Positions 24,801 to 35,870 of a stretch of DNA of 64,000 bases are shown here, one piece after another. Source of the DNA: Lagopus muta (Eukaryota; Chordata; Aves; Galliformes; Phasianidae); assembly GCF_023343835.1 (NCBI RefSeq), contig NC_064472.1, forward strand, positions 9,105,469-9,169,468, in the 5' to 3' direction. A program made the position numbers and the translations under genes. The notes below the pieces were generated by a model. It saw only the letters and a program-made list of their open reading frames with translations, was not told the origin of the DNA and ran no database searches. Positions within the stretch are counted from its first letter, which is position 1. Each line of letters opens with the position of its first letter.

Positions 24801-27169
24801 CTTTGCTGTTTCTTGAGCTGTTTTTCAGCGATGTTTTCATACACGCTCCTCGACTCAGCTGCCATCTCTCTTGGAAGATAAGTCCTGTGCTTCCTCACCA
24901 GCCCTTCCCTTCCTCATCCTCCTTCATCAGCACATTCTCTATTCCTCTTCTTCCTCCCACTGCTTGTAATTTGGTCCCTCATTCTTCGCCTCTGAGAACA
25001 TTCTGTACATTCTCACCTAACACCTCGGATAAAATTCATGAGATCTTGGGCTGAGAGGACTCAGGAAGGGATATTTTATCTGATATTGAGAAACATAACT
25101 GTGCCTCAGACTAATGATGAATTATCTGTTAAGAACCAGAGATCTAGAAGAAGAGTTGCTGAATACTCTGTTCAGTTGTTAGTATCATTCAACTACTAAA
25201 ACCTCCCAATTTCTGGAGCTTAAAGAAGAATTGCAACATCTCAAAAATGGGATAAGTTTGGTCTTCACTATTTTAGTAAAACATGGCCCAGCTTTCCTCC
25301 GCAGCCATGAAGTTAAAAACTTTACCTTGTACACTAAAACAAAACAAGATGACGTCCCAGAGATGGCTTGTTTCCATTACAAGGGGGGGCTTATGGAAAG
25401 GGAACATCACTAAACAGAGTGGCTAAATGGCAGGAAGTGTACGTTGTCCTTCAATTTGAACAGCCAGCAGGGTTGCAAGAAGAAAGGCAGGGGACAGTGT
25501 GCCTTGGGAAGGATGTTTCTGGAGGTGGTAATGGGAAGGATACTCCAGGAGAGGAGATATCTGATTTGAGCATCCTCCTCAGCTGGGAGAATGAGCTCAA
25601 AGGCATTTCTTCTCCATCCTCCCAGCAGAGGGAACCGTTGGTCCTTTCTGGAGACAGGTCACTTGTAGTCCTGGAGGTTTTGCACATCTCCAGGGCGCAT
25701 GGGGGGCGGCAGTTGCTGCAGGCTGCCCTGGGGCATGGAGCCCTGAATTGTTTGATGAAGGAGCAAGAGGTGTTTGCAAACACAGGGAACTGTTTAGTGC
25801 CATAAGAACCCACACAGCGGAGGCCAAGGCTTGCCTGGCTGAAGATGGGAAAGCAGCCTTTTCTTCTCAGAGACCTGTCCTCTCTTCCGCGTTCTGGTAG
25901 AAAAGCAAAGGAAGAATGGATGCTCCAACTCTCCTTTGACACAAACACTGCCTGGGTTTGGTACCTGAAACCCAAAGGCAAAGGGAATCTTTGCCCTCTT
26001 CCCACCATCCACACTTCTTTAGGAGGTTCTAGAAAAATATAAAAATAGCAGTAAAATCTGATGTGCATAGTGGAGAAGCTCTGTCTAAGGCAGCAAAGTG
26101 AAGCACACCAGATTTGCTATTGCCTAGGCACTTTATTTCTGTCCCTTCCCACTTTTACAGGACAGTGCTGACTTTAACAGCACAGATTTACTGTTACTTA
26201 TAGATCCCCATACCTCATTCCATGCAGCACAAAGAACCAATTAAAGCTATGCAGATAACAACAAATTTTCCCACTTCTTGCCTACTCGATCCCACAGCTG
26301 TAGGAAGGCTCCTTTAAGGCAGCTGTGGTAAACTTGTGGCGTTGTTAACACACTGGAAGAGTTTGCAGATCTCCCTGCTGCTCAGCTGCCATGCTGGTCA
26401 TGCCCAGTCCTTCGCTGTATTTTTGGCATTGCTGTCCTTCAGTCCACCTATCCGCACATCCCTGGCATTTGTTTTCTGGCCCCATTGATGCAGGGCTCCC
26501 CACATGGATGGTGTCTTGTAAAGCATGTCACATCTAAGAGAGGGAGAGTCAGCTAGGCAATTAGGGCTGGTTCGTTAGCATTCATTAGGCACATATCACT
26601 CTTGGAAGTATGGGACTTTGGGGCTCTGAGGCTCTGACAGATTGTGGCATTCGCCATTTCTGCCAGCAATTCCCTTTCCTTCTTTCTCTTCCCAGATTCT
26701 TGCAAGTGTTTCTCCTCTTCTTACCACCTTCCCTCTGACATGGGGCTCTGTTGCTGACAAAGCTTGATATTTCCATTGGAGATGCAGAAGAGCCATTGCC
26801 TTACTATCTGCCTATGACCTGAAAACCAGCCTTTCTGACAGTGTCCACCAGAACTTTTCTACCATTATCTTCCCAACTGCACCCCACATGGTACACAGCC
26901 CAGTCCATCAACACAATGGCACTGGTGAATTTATTCTCTGTTCTTTCCCAGCATTTCCCTTTCACTTTGCAATTTCCATTACCACATTTCACCAAGCCAG
27001 CATTGCAAGGAGCAGCTCCATAGCCACAAAAGGTTTCTGCGCAGCAAAAGCTTTAATTATGGTAATGGAAGAGAAACCTTTTCAATATGCTTCCAGCAGG
27101 CTGATGGGGCAGTGGGAGGGACCCTTCACTAGCATTGCCATATAAAACACCCACAAGTGCATGGTGCAG
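21833..27169. other. Unique sequence, no gene, one enhancer-like block
   Basis: Over 5.3 kb I recognise no gene or transposon. The longest open frame is 205 codons on the - strand (25,451-26,068), which overlaps a 145-codon frame on the + strand and has an unfamiliar translation, so it is probably accidental. The enhancer-like block at 21,950-22,330 is listed separately. Confidence 0.55.
21950..22330. promoter_or_regulatory. Candidate enhancer with TAAT and GATA cores
   Basis: The block carries TTAATTA (21,982-21,988) and CTAATTG (22,057-22,063). Three GATA-type sites follow: GATAAG at 22,173-22,178, GATAAC at 22,208-22,213 and the reverse TTATCT at 22,301-22,306. A C/T-rich stretch lies near 22,090-22,120 and a purine-rich stretch near 22,233-22,275. 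No repeat accounts for it. The motif cluster is seen; regulatory function is inferred. Confidence 0.3.
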
Positions 27170-27505
27170 AGAATCACAGAATTGTACAATCATAGCATTG
27201 TTTGAGTTAGAAGGGACCCTTAAAGGTCACCTGATCCAGATATCCTGCAATGAGCAGGGACACCCACAGCTCCATCAGGTGCTCAGAGCCCCTCCAGCCT
27301 GACCTTGGGTGCCTCCAGGGATGGGGCATCCACCACCTCTCTGAGCAACCTGTTCCAATACCTCCCTGTCCTGGTCATAAAAAATATCTTCCATACATCC
27401 AGTCTAATCTCCCCTCTTTTAGTTTGGAACCATTTCCCTTTTTCCTATCACAACAGACTCTACTAAAGAGTCTGTCCCCTTCTTTTTCACTCCTTCAGAT
27501 ACACC
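27170..27505 (-). mobile_element. CR1 LINE, 3' part (antisense)
   Basis: The antisense copy starts 'agaatcacagaattgtacaa', continues 'gaagggacccttaaaggtca', 'aatgagcagggacacccaca', 'gctcagagcccctccagcct' and 'gggatggggcatccaccacc', and reaches the 'tttggaaccatttcccttt' region. It is about 335 bp long, truncated at its 5' end and moderately diverged. Confidence 0.92.
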
Positions 27506-28743
27506 TCAGTTTGCAGAAGGGCTGTGGGGAATTGGCTGCCCAAAATGTCCACACTGAAAGATGAGCCTAAGGGTACTTCAGATGTCCACAGCAACCAACA
27601 GGTTAATAAAGGAGAGACAAAGTCCTGCCTAAATATATCCACCATGCATCATGGCCAAGTGATGTCCTCAGCAGGTCGTACTGGTCCTGGCCTGATCCAG
27701 TCGCAGGGATACAAATAGCCACCTCTGAGTTTTGGTGTGGAAAATATTACTAATTACAATTTAAAAAATAAAAAAAAAACAAAACATCTGTAGTCGGCAG
27801 CATCTGTCACTCTTACTTCTTCAGGGCATCGTGCTTGGAAACTTTAAAACCAGAAGATATTTTTAGTTTGAAAAAAAAAAAAAAGTTAGAAGCATAGTTT
27901 AAAAAGCCTTTCTTTTCTTTCCCATGGCTCTCCTGCATCCTGGGAGAAGCTCTCTGTGTGCCCATCCAAGGAGCTGAACTCAGGGAGGGAGCAGGATGAC
28001 TATCCCGTCCCTTCACACCCAGGCTGAGCTTCTTCCTTCAAAATCTGGGGGCTTCCACTGATTGTCAGTCCTTCTGATGTCACATATGTTGGCACCAACG
28101 TGTTTTTAGTTAACACTGGGCTGGACAGAGGCAGAGCGAAGCAAACTGGTCCCTCCTGCCTCTTGCTCCATCCGGTGTTATCCCCCCAGCATGCACGTGT
28201 CCTTGCTCTCCATCTCCTGACCCATCGCAGTCAGCACATCTTTGGGGCTGGAGGCTCACCTGCCCAAAGATGGTCCTGGCTGTGTTCTGCATACCAACTC
28301 AATACCTGCAGCATCTGGGCTGGTCTGACTGGGAAATGATAAGGCTTTTCTAAAGGGCAAAAGGCTTAGGTTTTGCTCATGAATATCTTCAAGATTCTTT
28401 TGATTATTATAATTTTTATTTTATTTTTTTTAGCGGATGGTAAAATTACCCTGGGGCTTGCATGGTTGCTGTTTTTTATCTTGAGTTTTTTGCAGCTTTT
28501 AATTGGAAACCTGAAAGATTGTGAAAGAAGCAGAAATCTTTGTCTGGAGATCTGGGTCTGAAGTAAGAAAGGAAAGTCAAAGGAGCTGGCAATGAGCTCT
28601 GGACATCTCTGTAATTCTGTCAGGTGCTGCTCACTGCAACATAATCCATGAGCAACCTGCTTCCAGGATGTTGATTGTCCATGGTGGTGGCAGTGGCCTT
28701 TGAGAACAGGCTTGTCACTTCTTCTCCGTGTTAACACAGTAGA
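27506..28743. other. Unique non-coding sequence
   Basis: No gene is recognised. A-rich tracts lie at 27,760-27,785 and 27,869-27,885, and a T/A-rich stretch with TTATTTTATTTTTTTTAG at 28,412-28,433. Open frames are up to 123 codons, low-complexity and unfamiliar. Confidence 0.6.
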
Positions 28744-29526
28744 AGGAAGGGGACCTCAACAGGCTGGAAAGGTGGGCCCGGCTGAACCTAATGAGGTTCA
28801 ACACAGCAAAGAGCAAGGTTTTGCACTTGGGCCAGAGGAATCCCAGGCATCCATACAGACTGGAAGGAGCAGTCCTTGAGAGCAGCCCTGCAGAGAAGGA
28901 CCTGGGGGACCTGATGGATGAAATGCTTAACATGAGCCAGCAGTGTGTTTTTGCAGCTCAGAAGGCAAATGGTATCCTGGGCTCCATCAGAAGAGGGGTG
29001 GCCAGCAAGGACAGGGAGGTGATTGTCCTTCTCTACTTTGCTCTTGTGAGGCCCCATCTGGAGTACTGTGTCCAGGTTTGGAGCCCCCAGTACAAGAAAG
29101 AAAGGGAGCTGTTGGAGAGGGTCCAGAGGAGAGCCACACAGATGATCAGGGGCTGGAGCATCTCCCCTACGAAGACAGGCTGAGGGAGCTGGGCTTGTTC
29201 AGCCTGGAGGAAAGAAGGCTGCAGGGTTTCCTCCCTCACTGCAGCCTTTCAGTATCTAAAGGGAGCCTACAAACAGGAGGGGAATCAAATCTTTGAAAGG
29301 GTAGATAACTGCAGGACAAGGGGAAATGGTTTTAAGTTGAAGGAGGGAAGACTGAGATTGGATGTCAGGGGAAGTTCTTTACAGAGAGAGTGGTGAGGTG
29401 CTGGAACAGGCTGCCCAGAGAGGTTATGGATTCTCCATCTCTGGAGGTATTCAAGGCCAGATTGATGGGGCTCTGGGCAGCCTGGTCGAGTATTAAATGG
29501 GGAGGTTGCTGGTCCTGCTGTGGCTG
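28744..29526 (+). mobile_element. CR1 LINE with decayed reverse transcriptase C-terminus
   Basis: This is the longest CR1 copy in the window. The first 400 bp keep an open frame (from 28,791) whose translation matches the end of the CR1 ORF2 reverse transcriptase, with the family landmarks [44 protein letters not shown] and [13 protein letters not shown]. The frame shifts near 29,150; the next part ([14 protein letters not shown]) continues in another frame, and a further piece (CWNRLPREVMDSPSLEVF) lies at about 29,390-29,460. The endonuclease domain and catalytic core are absent because of 5' truncation. The 3' UTR is cut short where the next CR1 begins. It is a dead retrotransposon, not a host gene. 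Confidence 0.95.
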
Positions 29527-29527
29527 T

Positions 29528-29775
29528 AGAATAACAGAATCAAAATCATTCAGATTGAAAAGACCTCCAAGGTCATCTACTCAAGCATTAACTCACCCCC
29601 ACCACTCCCACTAACTACGTCCCTCAGTATCACAGCTCTGTGTTCCTTAAACACTGTCAGGGACACCACCAGCTTCCTTGGCAGCCTGTTCCAGTGCCTC
29701 TTTCTGAAAGACATTTTTCCTAATACCCAACCTGAACTTCCCTTGGAGCAGCTTAAGGCCATTACCTAGGAGCAG
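29528..29775 (-). mobile_element. CR1 LINE, 3' part, tail-to-tail with the previous copy
   Basis: The antisense copy starts with 'aataacagaatcaaaatcat' and runs through 'attgaaaagacctccaaggt', 'acgtccctcagtatcacagc', 'cagcctgttccagtgcctct' and 'acctgaacttcccttggagc' to 'ttaaggccattacctaggag'. Its 3' end abuts the 3' side of the sense CR1, leaving an inverted pair. It probably landed in or next to the older copy and removed that copy's own tail from view. Confidence 0.92.
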
Positions 29776-32299
29776 CGTGCTCTTGAGAGCAGAATGAGCC
29801 AAGCCAAGGTGACATACACAAGGATGCACGGTGAATGCCAGAATGAAGGGCATGAGATGCATAGAGGCTTTTTCTTATGCAAAGCGGACGTGCTGTTTGG
29901 TGGATCTGGGGCTTTTGACCATTTTCTGTAGGTTTTCAGGCTCTGCACAAGGAGAGCCCCTGCAGACGCACACCCGTGAAAGCAGGAAGCTGTTTCGGGG
30001 ACATGAGCGCAGCTCCGCGTCGCCTCAGCTGCAGCCCATTAGCTGACCATGCTCTCCGCTCCTAAATCATTTCCTGAAGGGCTTTTTCAAGCCGAAAAGA
30101 AAAAATTCCCCCTCAAGATGGGGGAAGGGAGGGCTGGGAATGGTGAAAAGTTCAAACCCAGCCTGGTGCCCTGGTGTCCTGGTGCTGCCGTGCCAGGAGC
30201 CGTGCCCGGGTGGGCAGCAGGCAGCGGCATGCCGGCGAGCCCTCACCTCTGTGGGGGTGGGAGCCCAGGGACCCCGGCTGAAGGTTTTGCCTTTTTTCCT
30301 GCTTGTGACTTTTTAGCAGTCCTTAGGGGACATTCCAAGTATGTGGCCAGGCATGGAGATAGTTTAAAACACATTAAGTTCACGGACAAGGTGTCATTAG
30401 GGCTTCTTTGGAGGGGGGAGAGAAGGAGGAATTATTTGATGTTCATTTGCCCAGAGGGAGTGCACTCTGAAGAGGAATGGTTTGGGGGCACGGCGGGGCG
30501 GTTTCAGGGTTTTTGCTCTTCCTGCGGCTTCGAGGAGCTCGTTCTTTTGAAGACGACGGCTGCTCCGGTGAGGGACAGGCGGGGAGCAGGGAGCATTTTG
30601 CCTGCTCTGCCTTTAAAGTTGCTCCCAGCAAGCTGTCCAGGAGAGCTGGTCAGAGCTCCAGAGTCCTGTTTCGTGGGAAATATTGACCTCTTTGTTGTTG
30701 TTGTTCCAAATAGGAATGAAAAATGTAAATTTTTGGTCAAGCAAACATTCCTCAGGGCTGTTCTGGAAAATTGAAGTGACACTTTCTCAGCATTTTTGTT
30801 ACATTAACATTCAGCATGCAAATTGGGTCTGTGATATATATTACATAACATATAATGAGGAAATCGCAATAGAATATAAAGCATAAGCCTCAACTTTGAA
30901 CTGAGTGTTTTCCTCTAAGTATGTCACTGAAATGATACCTTTCTGGCAAGAGGTTCGGATCCTACTGAAACAGCTTCTTTTCCTTTTGTTTTGGAAAACT
31001 CCCCTGTTGCAAATAAATCCGAGCCATCCGCAGGCACCATCCCAAGCCAAGCCTGCCCTTTCTTGGGGCTGAATTTCCACTGGGGCCATCTCAGCTGGGA
31101 GGAGGGCTTGGATTCCCAATGGCAGGGACAGGGGCTGAGTTTTGCACGGTCTGCTGGACTCTGGGCTCCTCTCCATACCTGACACCCTCCTTCTGGAGGA
31201 GGCAAAGGAAAATTGGCCTGACCTGGAAGAGCTCCTCAGCTTTTTTTTTTTTTTTCCCTGTAATAAATCTGAAACAAGTTTATTTCTTTTCTTTTTCCTT
31301 TTTTTTTTTTCCTCTTTTTTTTTTTTTTTTTTTTTCTTGGGCTGTTCTCTATTTGAGGACTGATGCAAGGAAGATTTTTCTAACCCCTACCAAGCAGAAA
31401 TGCTGCTGTGGTGCATGTTACCAAGGCTGATGGACTTGCTGAGAACTTCTCCAGCTCACCATAGAATTGATGAGTCTGACCTGCAGAGACCTCATTTACA
31501 CGACATCACCCAGCCGCAGCTCAATGTCAGGGCTGCAGCAGGGTCCTGTGCAGGGACAAGGACGTGGCCCACAGGGGCTCTGCAGAGGCACTGAGTGACA
31601 CTGCATGGCCTGGGGAATAGCCTGTGCCTGTGCCTGCCTTATTTCTCTGCACCAGAGAGAGAGGAAATGAAGGTGTGCACACAGCTGCTGATGTCTGAGA
31701 CTCCCTGGCTCAGGAACAGCTCTGAATCAAGGAGATCCATAGAAACTTGTGTCTATTCCCACTGGTGAGAGAGAGGGGAGGAAAATTCAGGGCTGTCAGC
31801 TTCCCGAAGCACTCCGGATTCACCCTGTGCATGGGATAGGCCATAACTACCATGAATCTGCCCGAGGCTTGGGAGGTACGTAAACCTAAGCATCCTACAC
31901 TGTGCCTCACTTCTTGCAAGTTGATGGGTCTTCAGGGAGTCTGCAAGGAAGGGACATGCTGCAGACTGCAGCATGGACCTGAATGTGGCGCAAAGTGGCT
32001 GTGATCAATGCCTTATGTAGGAAAATGTTCACTGTAAAATGATGTTTTGATGAGGCACTGCTGGGACAGCAGCATGCAGGGCATCCCCCAGCTGGTATCA
32101 CCACTCACTTCTCAGCATCTGTGTCGCTCCATCAGTCCCTGTCCTGTTCCAGTGTACCACCATGGACCTAGCAGGTAGCAAGATGCAGACCTCACGCTGT
32201 GTCCTGCAAGGCTGTAGGAAACCCCTGCTGCTCTGCTGTGGCTGCAGTCAGCCTCACCAGGACAGAGGAGAAGAGGAATGATGTAGGCTTTTTAAGATC
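29776..32299. other. Unique sequence with weak CpG pockets and poly-T tracts
   Basis: CpG dinucleotides are locally enriched at about 29,960-30,280 and 30,480-30,600, but not densely enough for an island. A 241-codon + strand open frame (30,049-30,774) spans these pockets; its translation is unfamiliar and other frames are also open, so it is not called as a gene. Poly-T tracts at 31,241-31,335 create Lys- and Phe-rich artefact frames. No promoter or RNA gene is recognised. Confidence 0.5.
31239..31336. repeat. Poly-T tracts (T15 and T21)
   Basis: T15 lies at 31,241-31,255 and T21 at 31,315-31,335, separated by a T/C-rich segment. These are low-complexity tracts with no flanking element to explain them. 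Confidence 0.95.
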
Positions 32300-32490
32300 A
32301 GGGTGATGAGGCATAGGAGTAGGTTGCCCAGAGAGGTAGTGCGTGCCCTGTCCCTGAAGACACTCAAGGTCAGGCTGAAGGAGCTCTGAGCACCTGATGA
32401 AGCTGCAGGTGTCCCTGTGCATTGCAGGGGACTTGGACCAGGAGACCTTTAAGGGTCCCTTCCAACTCAAACAATTCTGTAATTCTAGGA
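32300..32490 (+). mobile_element. CR1 LINE, 3' part
   Basis: Sense landmarks: 'ggttgcccagagaggtagtg', 'ctcaaggtcaggctgaagga', 'gctctgagcacctgatgaag', 'cattgcaggggacttggacc' and 'gacctttaagggtcccttcc', ending in a mutated octamer pair 'attctgtaattcta'. It is the same subtype as the copies at 5.0 kb (+) and 27.2 kb (-). Confidence 0.92.
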
Positions 32491-34182
32491 TTTTATTAGC
32501 TGCATCTCCCAAAGGAGGACAGTTAAGATTAGTTCCCCCATCTCTGCATACAGCAGACTGTGTATATCATCTGCTTAGAATGGCTCCATGAGAGAGACAC
32601 CATGGGGTAGAATGCTGTGGCTGGAGGCTGAGAACCAGCGGGCAGCCAGGGCATATCCGAGAGCAGCACGACAAGCAAAGCTACCTGCACACACAGCAAG
32701 AAGGTGGCAGGGGCCTCACTGCTGTGAGCACAGAGGCAAAGGCAGAATGTCTGTCTGACTAGCATAGTTGGGGGAAAAAGGAAAAACCCACAAAAACTGA
32801 ACAACAAGTTTTGGGGCAGACCAGACCTTATTCAGATTTCACATACAAGGAGAAAACTTCAAAGGGAAACACAAATTGGGAAGAGCAGCTGGGAGCTTAA
32901 TTGGACTTGTTAATCAGCTAGACCTTTGGAGAGAAGATACCTGCAGTGACGGGGGCGAGAGCCTGGCCCCTGCCCCACGAGCTAATGAAGCAGAATGCTA
33001 ATGAACACCAGATCAGAGAGGAGGAGGCATTTGTAGTCGAAGCTGGAGCTTTGTAAGCAACTGTGATTAAAAATATATAAATGAAATCAGGCAAATTGTC
33101 TGTTCACCTGCCCTGAACAGGGAACAGGGGCCCTGTGAACAGGGTCTGCCTGCTCTCACCCTGGGCTGTGACTCATGGACAGGGCTGCGCCCTGAGTTGC
33201 TGCAGAGCAATGCTGGGCTGAGCACTCCAGCTAGTGGCAGGTGGCCTTGTGTTGACTTCACAGGGATGCCAGAGGTATTTAAGGAAGTGGACTCACTTTC
33301 TACTGAAGCCTCTGCTCTTTCTCCAGCAAAGGCATCATCAGAGACCTCACCAACCCACCCTCTGCAGTCCCTTTCAGGAAAGCTCTGGAGCAGATTTACT
33401 ATTCCTCATCTCCTTTACACAGCAAGAAGTGTGGCAACATCTCACAAAGCTGGAGATGCAAGTCCCCACCATTCCAGCAGGACAGCAGGAGGCAGAGCTG
33501 TGCGCTGGGGCAGTGGCAGCAGCAGTGTGTGACTGGCAGGAACTGATTTGAATAATTGGGTGTCACGTCTCTGTTTTTCGTTCTGTTAGGCTACATGTGC
33601 AATTAATTAAAATAATAACTTAAACAGCCTCCTGCTGGGGCAGCATTTGCTGCTCTGCTTCAGCCTGCCATCAGCGCTGCTGTAGGTTTTATCGAGAGCC
33701 ACTTCTTGCTGAGAGGAGCGTGAGTGGAGGAAGGCTCTCCCTACAGATAGAGCTTTACTGCTCTCTTCCCACCCATGCTCTCTGGGTTGTGGATAAACAA
33801 GAAATAGGGCTTTAATGCAACACTTCCCGTATCCTCAGCTGCCAGCAGGGAGAACTGCGTTGTGCACATCGAGGGATGTGTGGATCCCATTCTACACCCA
33901 GTGCAGGATATCTCACCTCCCACCTGTTGTGCTTTCCTTTTCAAGAAGACAGTGAGGAAATTATCCAACAGTCTTCATTCACAATACTTAGTAAGCAGAT
34001 GTTGAGATTTTGGTGTGCACTTTGCTGACCCACCCTTACAAGATGGTACTGGTGGCTGTTGCAAACTGCAGATCTCTGCAGAAAACATGAAGTTACTTGG
34101 GGAGCTATGCTTCTGCTTCTCACACTCCTCTCAGGCAGCCTGTACCTGCAAGCACATGCTTCAACAGCAGCAGAAACATAAT
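32491..34182. other. Unique sequence with TAAT-rich blocks
   Basis: No gene is recognised; open frames are about 110 codons or shorter. A TAAT-rich block at 32,880-33,110 is listed separately. A second short AT-rich block has AATTAATTAAAATAATAA at 33,601-33,618. No transposon is recognised. Confidence 0.5.
32880..33110. promoter_or_regulatory. Candidate conserved non-coding element with repeated GCTAATGA
   Basis: Homeodomain-type cores are dense: TTAATTG at 32,897-32,903, TTAATCA at 32,910-32,916, and GCTAATGA twice, at 32,981-32,988 and 32,998-33,005, exactly 17 bp apart. A GATTAAAAATATATAAATGAA stretch follows near 33,064-33,084. This looks like a developmental enhancer; that function is inferred. 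Confidence 0.3.
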
Positions 34183-34327
34183 TTAAAATCATAGAATCAA
34201 AGAATCATTAAGACCAAGATCATCCAGTCCAACCACCAACCAACCCCCACCATACCCACTTAACCATGTCCCCCAGTGCCACATCTCCACAGTTCTTGAG
34301 CACTCCCAGGGTCAGCGACTCCACAAA
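34183..34327 (-). mobile_element. CR1 LINE, 3' end (antisense)
   Basis: The copy starts 'aaaatcatagaatcaaagaa', then 'tcattaagaccaagatcatc', 'cagtccaaccaccaaccaac', 'ttaaccatgtcccccagtgc' and 'ttcttgagcactcccagggt', fading at about 34,327. It is the last well-preserved CR1 before a CR1-poor stretch of about 24 kb. Confidence 0.92.
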
Positions 34328-35639
34328 AATCTTAGGGATGGAGATTTTCAGGGCTGAAGCCTATATCCAAAGCCTTTTCCTGTTCTTTGCTGGTACACGA
34401 AACAGCTGAATGCATTCACATCTCATCCCGCTCCTTTACCCACTTCTTTTTCCTGCCTGGCTGACTCCCTCTCAGAAGCCAACACTTATCTACCTCTGGC
34501 AGTTCTTTCCTTCCCTGCTTCAGCTTGGGATACAGGATACTGACAACGGCATCCTTCCACGCAGCCCCTCAGTCCACAGCCTCTGCCTGTCTGTCATAGA
34601 GTCTGGGAGCAAGCTGGCAGGTGGAGATACCTGCCCTGAGATGGCCCCTTCTGCCTGTGTTTGCTGAAGATGCCTGAACTAGATGGACTACAGAAGACAC
34701 TGTTAGAGATTAAAGTGCCTGGCTGGCAGGAAGGAGGTGATAAACTTGTCCAGACAAAATTGAATTGGGATTTAGCTGAACGGGAAAGCAATCAAAATTC
34801 AAAGGTCTTTTGCTTAAACCAACTGACCAAAGCAGAGCTCCCAACCCTTTAGGCTGTGTTCATAAACTTTAAGGCCAGGGAGAACCATTTGATTATCTGG
34901 TCTAATTTCTGGCTCAGTGCAAACCTGCTCCCTCCTGACAGCCTGAGAATTCTTGCATCAAGCATTGGACTTTTGTACCTCCTTAAGGAAAACAACCTGT
35001 CTTGATTTACAGCAAAGATCTTTTCTGTAGTACATGCTGGAGGCTGATTTATCAGGACTTTGAATAAGAGGCTGCCACATGATTGTTGCAGAGATGGTGA
35101 CGACATTTGCACCCAGCTCTGGGTGGGGCAGCTTCCTCCTCTTTATGCCCCCACCGGTGTCCCAATGCCATTTCCCAGTGACAGTGAAGCTCTACGCTGG
35201 CTACCTCCCTGCTGCAGCAATCTGTATTATGGCAGAGCTCTCATGCTCCTGAATCCCACTGTACACGTTCAGAAGTGAAACTGCTGCTTGCAGCCCCTGG
35301 TCCTTTGGCTCTCAGAGTGGAGGAATCTGCTGCTGCTCAGCGTTCCTTTGCTGCATGATCCTGCTGCTCTCCAGGAGCACAGCAGAACTCAGGGCCAATT
35401 GCTTGGGGGAATGCAGAGAAAGGACAAACCCATCACTTCAAGCACAGGCAAAGGATGGAACTGAGAACTGCACTGAGAGCTTCTGCGGATATTTATGCCA
35501 TTCCGCAATGTCCAGCACCACCCTTTTCTGTCCAGACCAGCAAGTCTCCCCATCACCCAACACTTCACAAGACACCTCTCAGATCAGTGCAAAGAAAGGG
35601 CCGAGAAAGCAGATTTTTTTTTCCCCTTGCAAGCCCAGC
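34328..35639. other. Unique non-coding sequence
   Basis: No gene, repeat or promoter motif is recognised. Open frames are about 87 codons or shorter until the GC-rich pocket that follows. Confidence 0.6.
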
Positions 35640-35870
35640 CCCTCGGCGCTCAGCCTAGCCCCTGCCAGCCGCGGGGAGCAGCCCCAGCTGAGCGCTGCCC
35701 TCCCGGATCGCATCCCGCAGCAGCAGCGGTCCCCGAGCAGCCCCTGCCGGGAGATGGCACTGCGAGCACGGAGAAGCAGCGCGGTGCGGTGCGGTGCGGC
35801 GGGCGCGGCCGAAGCAAAAGAAGCCCTTCGCTTTTCGTGTTCTTTCTCCTTTCCCGGAGACGCTGCTGAA
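35640..35870. promoter_or_regulatory. Small CpG-rich pocket (possible minor promoter)
   Basis: About 230 bp of GC-rich DNA with many CpG dinucleotides stands out from its AT-richer flanks. It includes an imperfect GGTGC tandem (about 35,785-35,802) and a GGGCGCGGCCG stretch. Open frames run through it on both strands (179 and 142 codons), as expected when CpG-rich DNA lacks stops. It is shorter than a typical island. No TATA-like box or splice donor convinces me, so promoter activity is only possible. Confidence 0.35.

Noticed and set aside
25451..26068. 205-codon minus-strand frame as a gene
   Set aside because: It overlaps a 145-codon frame on the other strand and shows no known motif.
28791..29183. 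130-codon frame as a host gene
   Set aside because: It is the C-terminal end of the CR1 reverse transcriptase, frame-shifted downstream and lacking the catalytic core; annotated as a dead retrotransposon.
30049..30774. 241-codon + strand frame as a gene
   Set aside because: It spans CpG-enriched pockets, has an unfamiliar translation, and overlaps open frames in other phases.
30951..30961. tRNA-like B-box (GGTTCGGATCC)
   Set aside because: The flanking bases do not form a T-arm stem and no A-box lies at the right distance, so it is not a tRNA gene.
30841..31368. 175-codon minus-strand frame with a Lys-rich start
   Set aside because: The Lys-rich part is translation of the poly-T tracts; the rest is unfamiliar.
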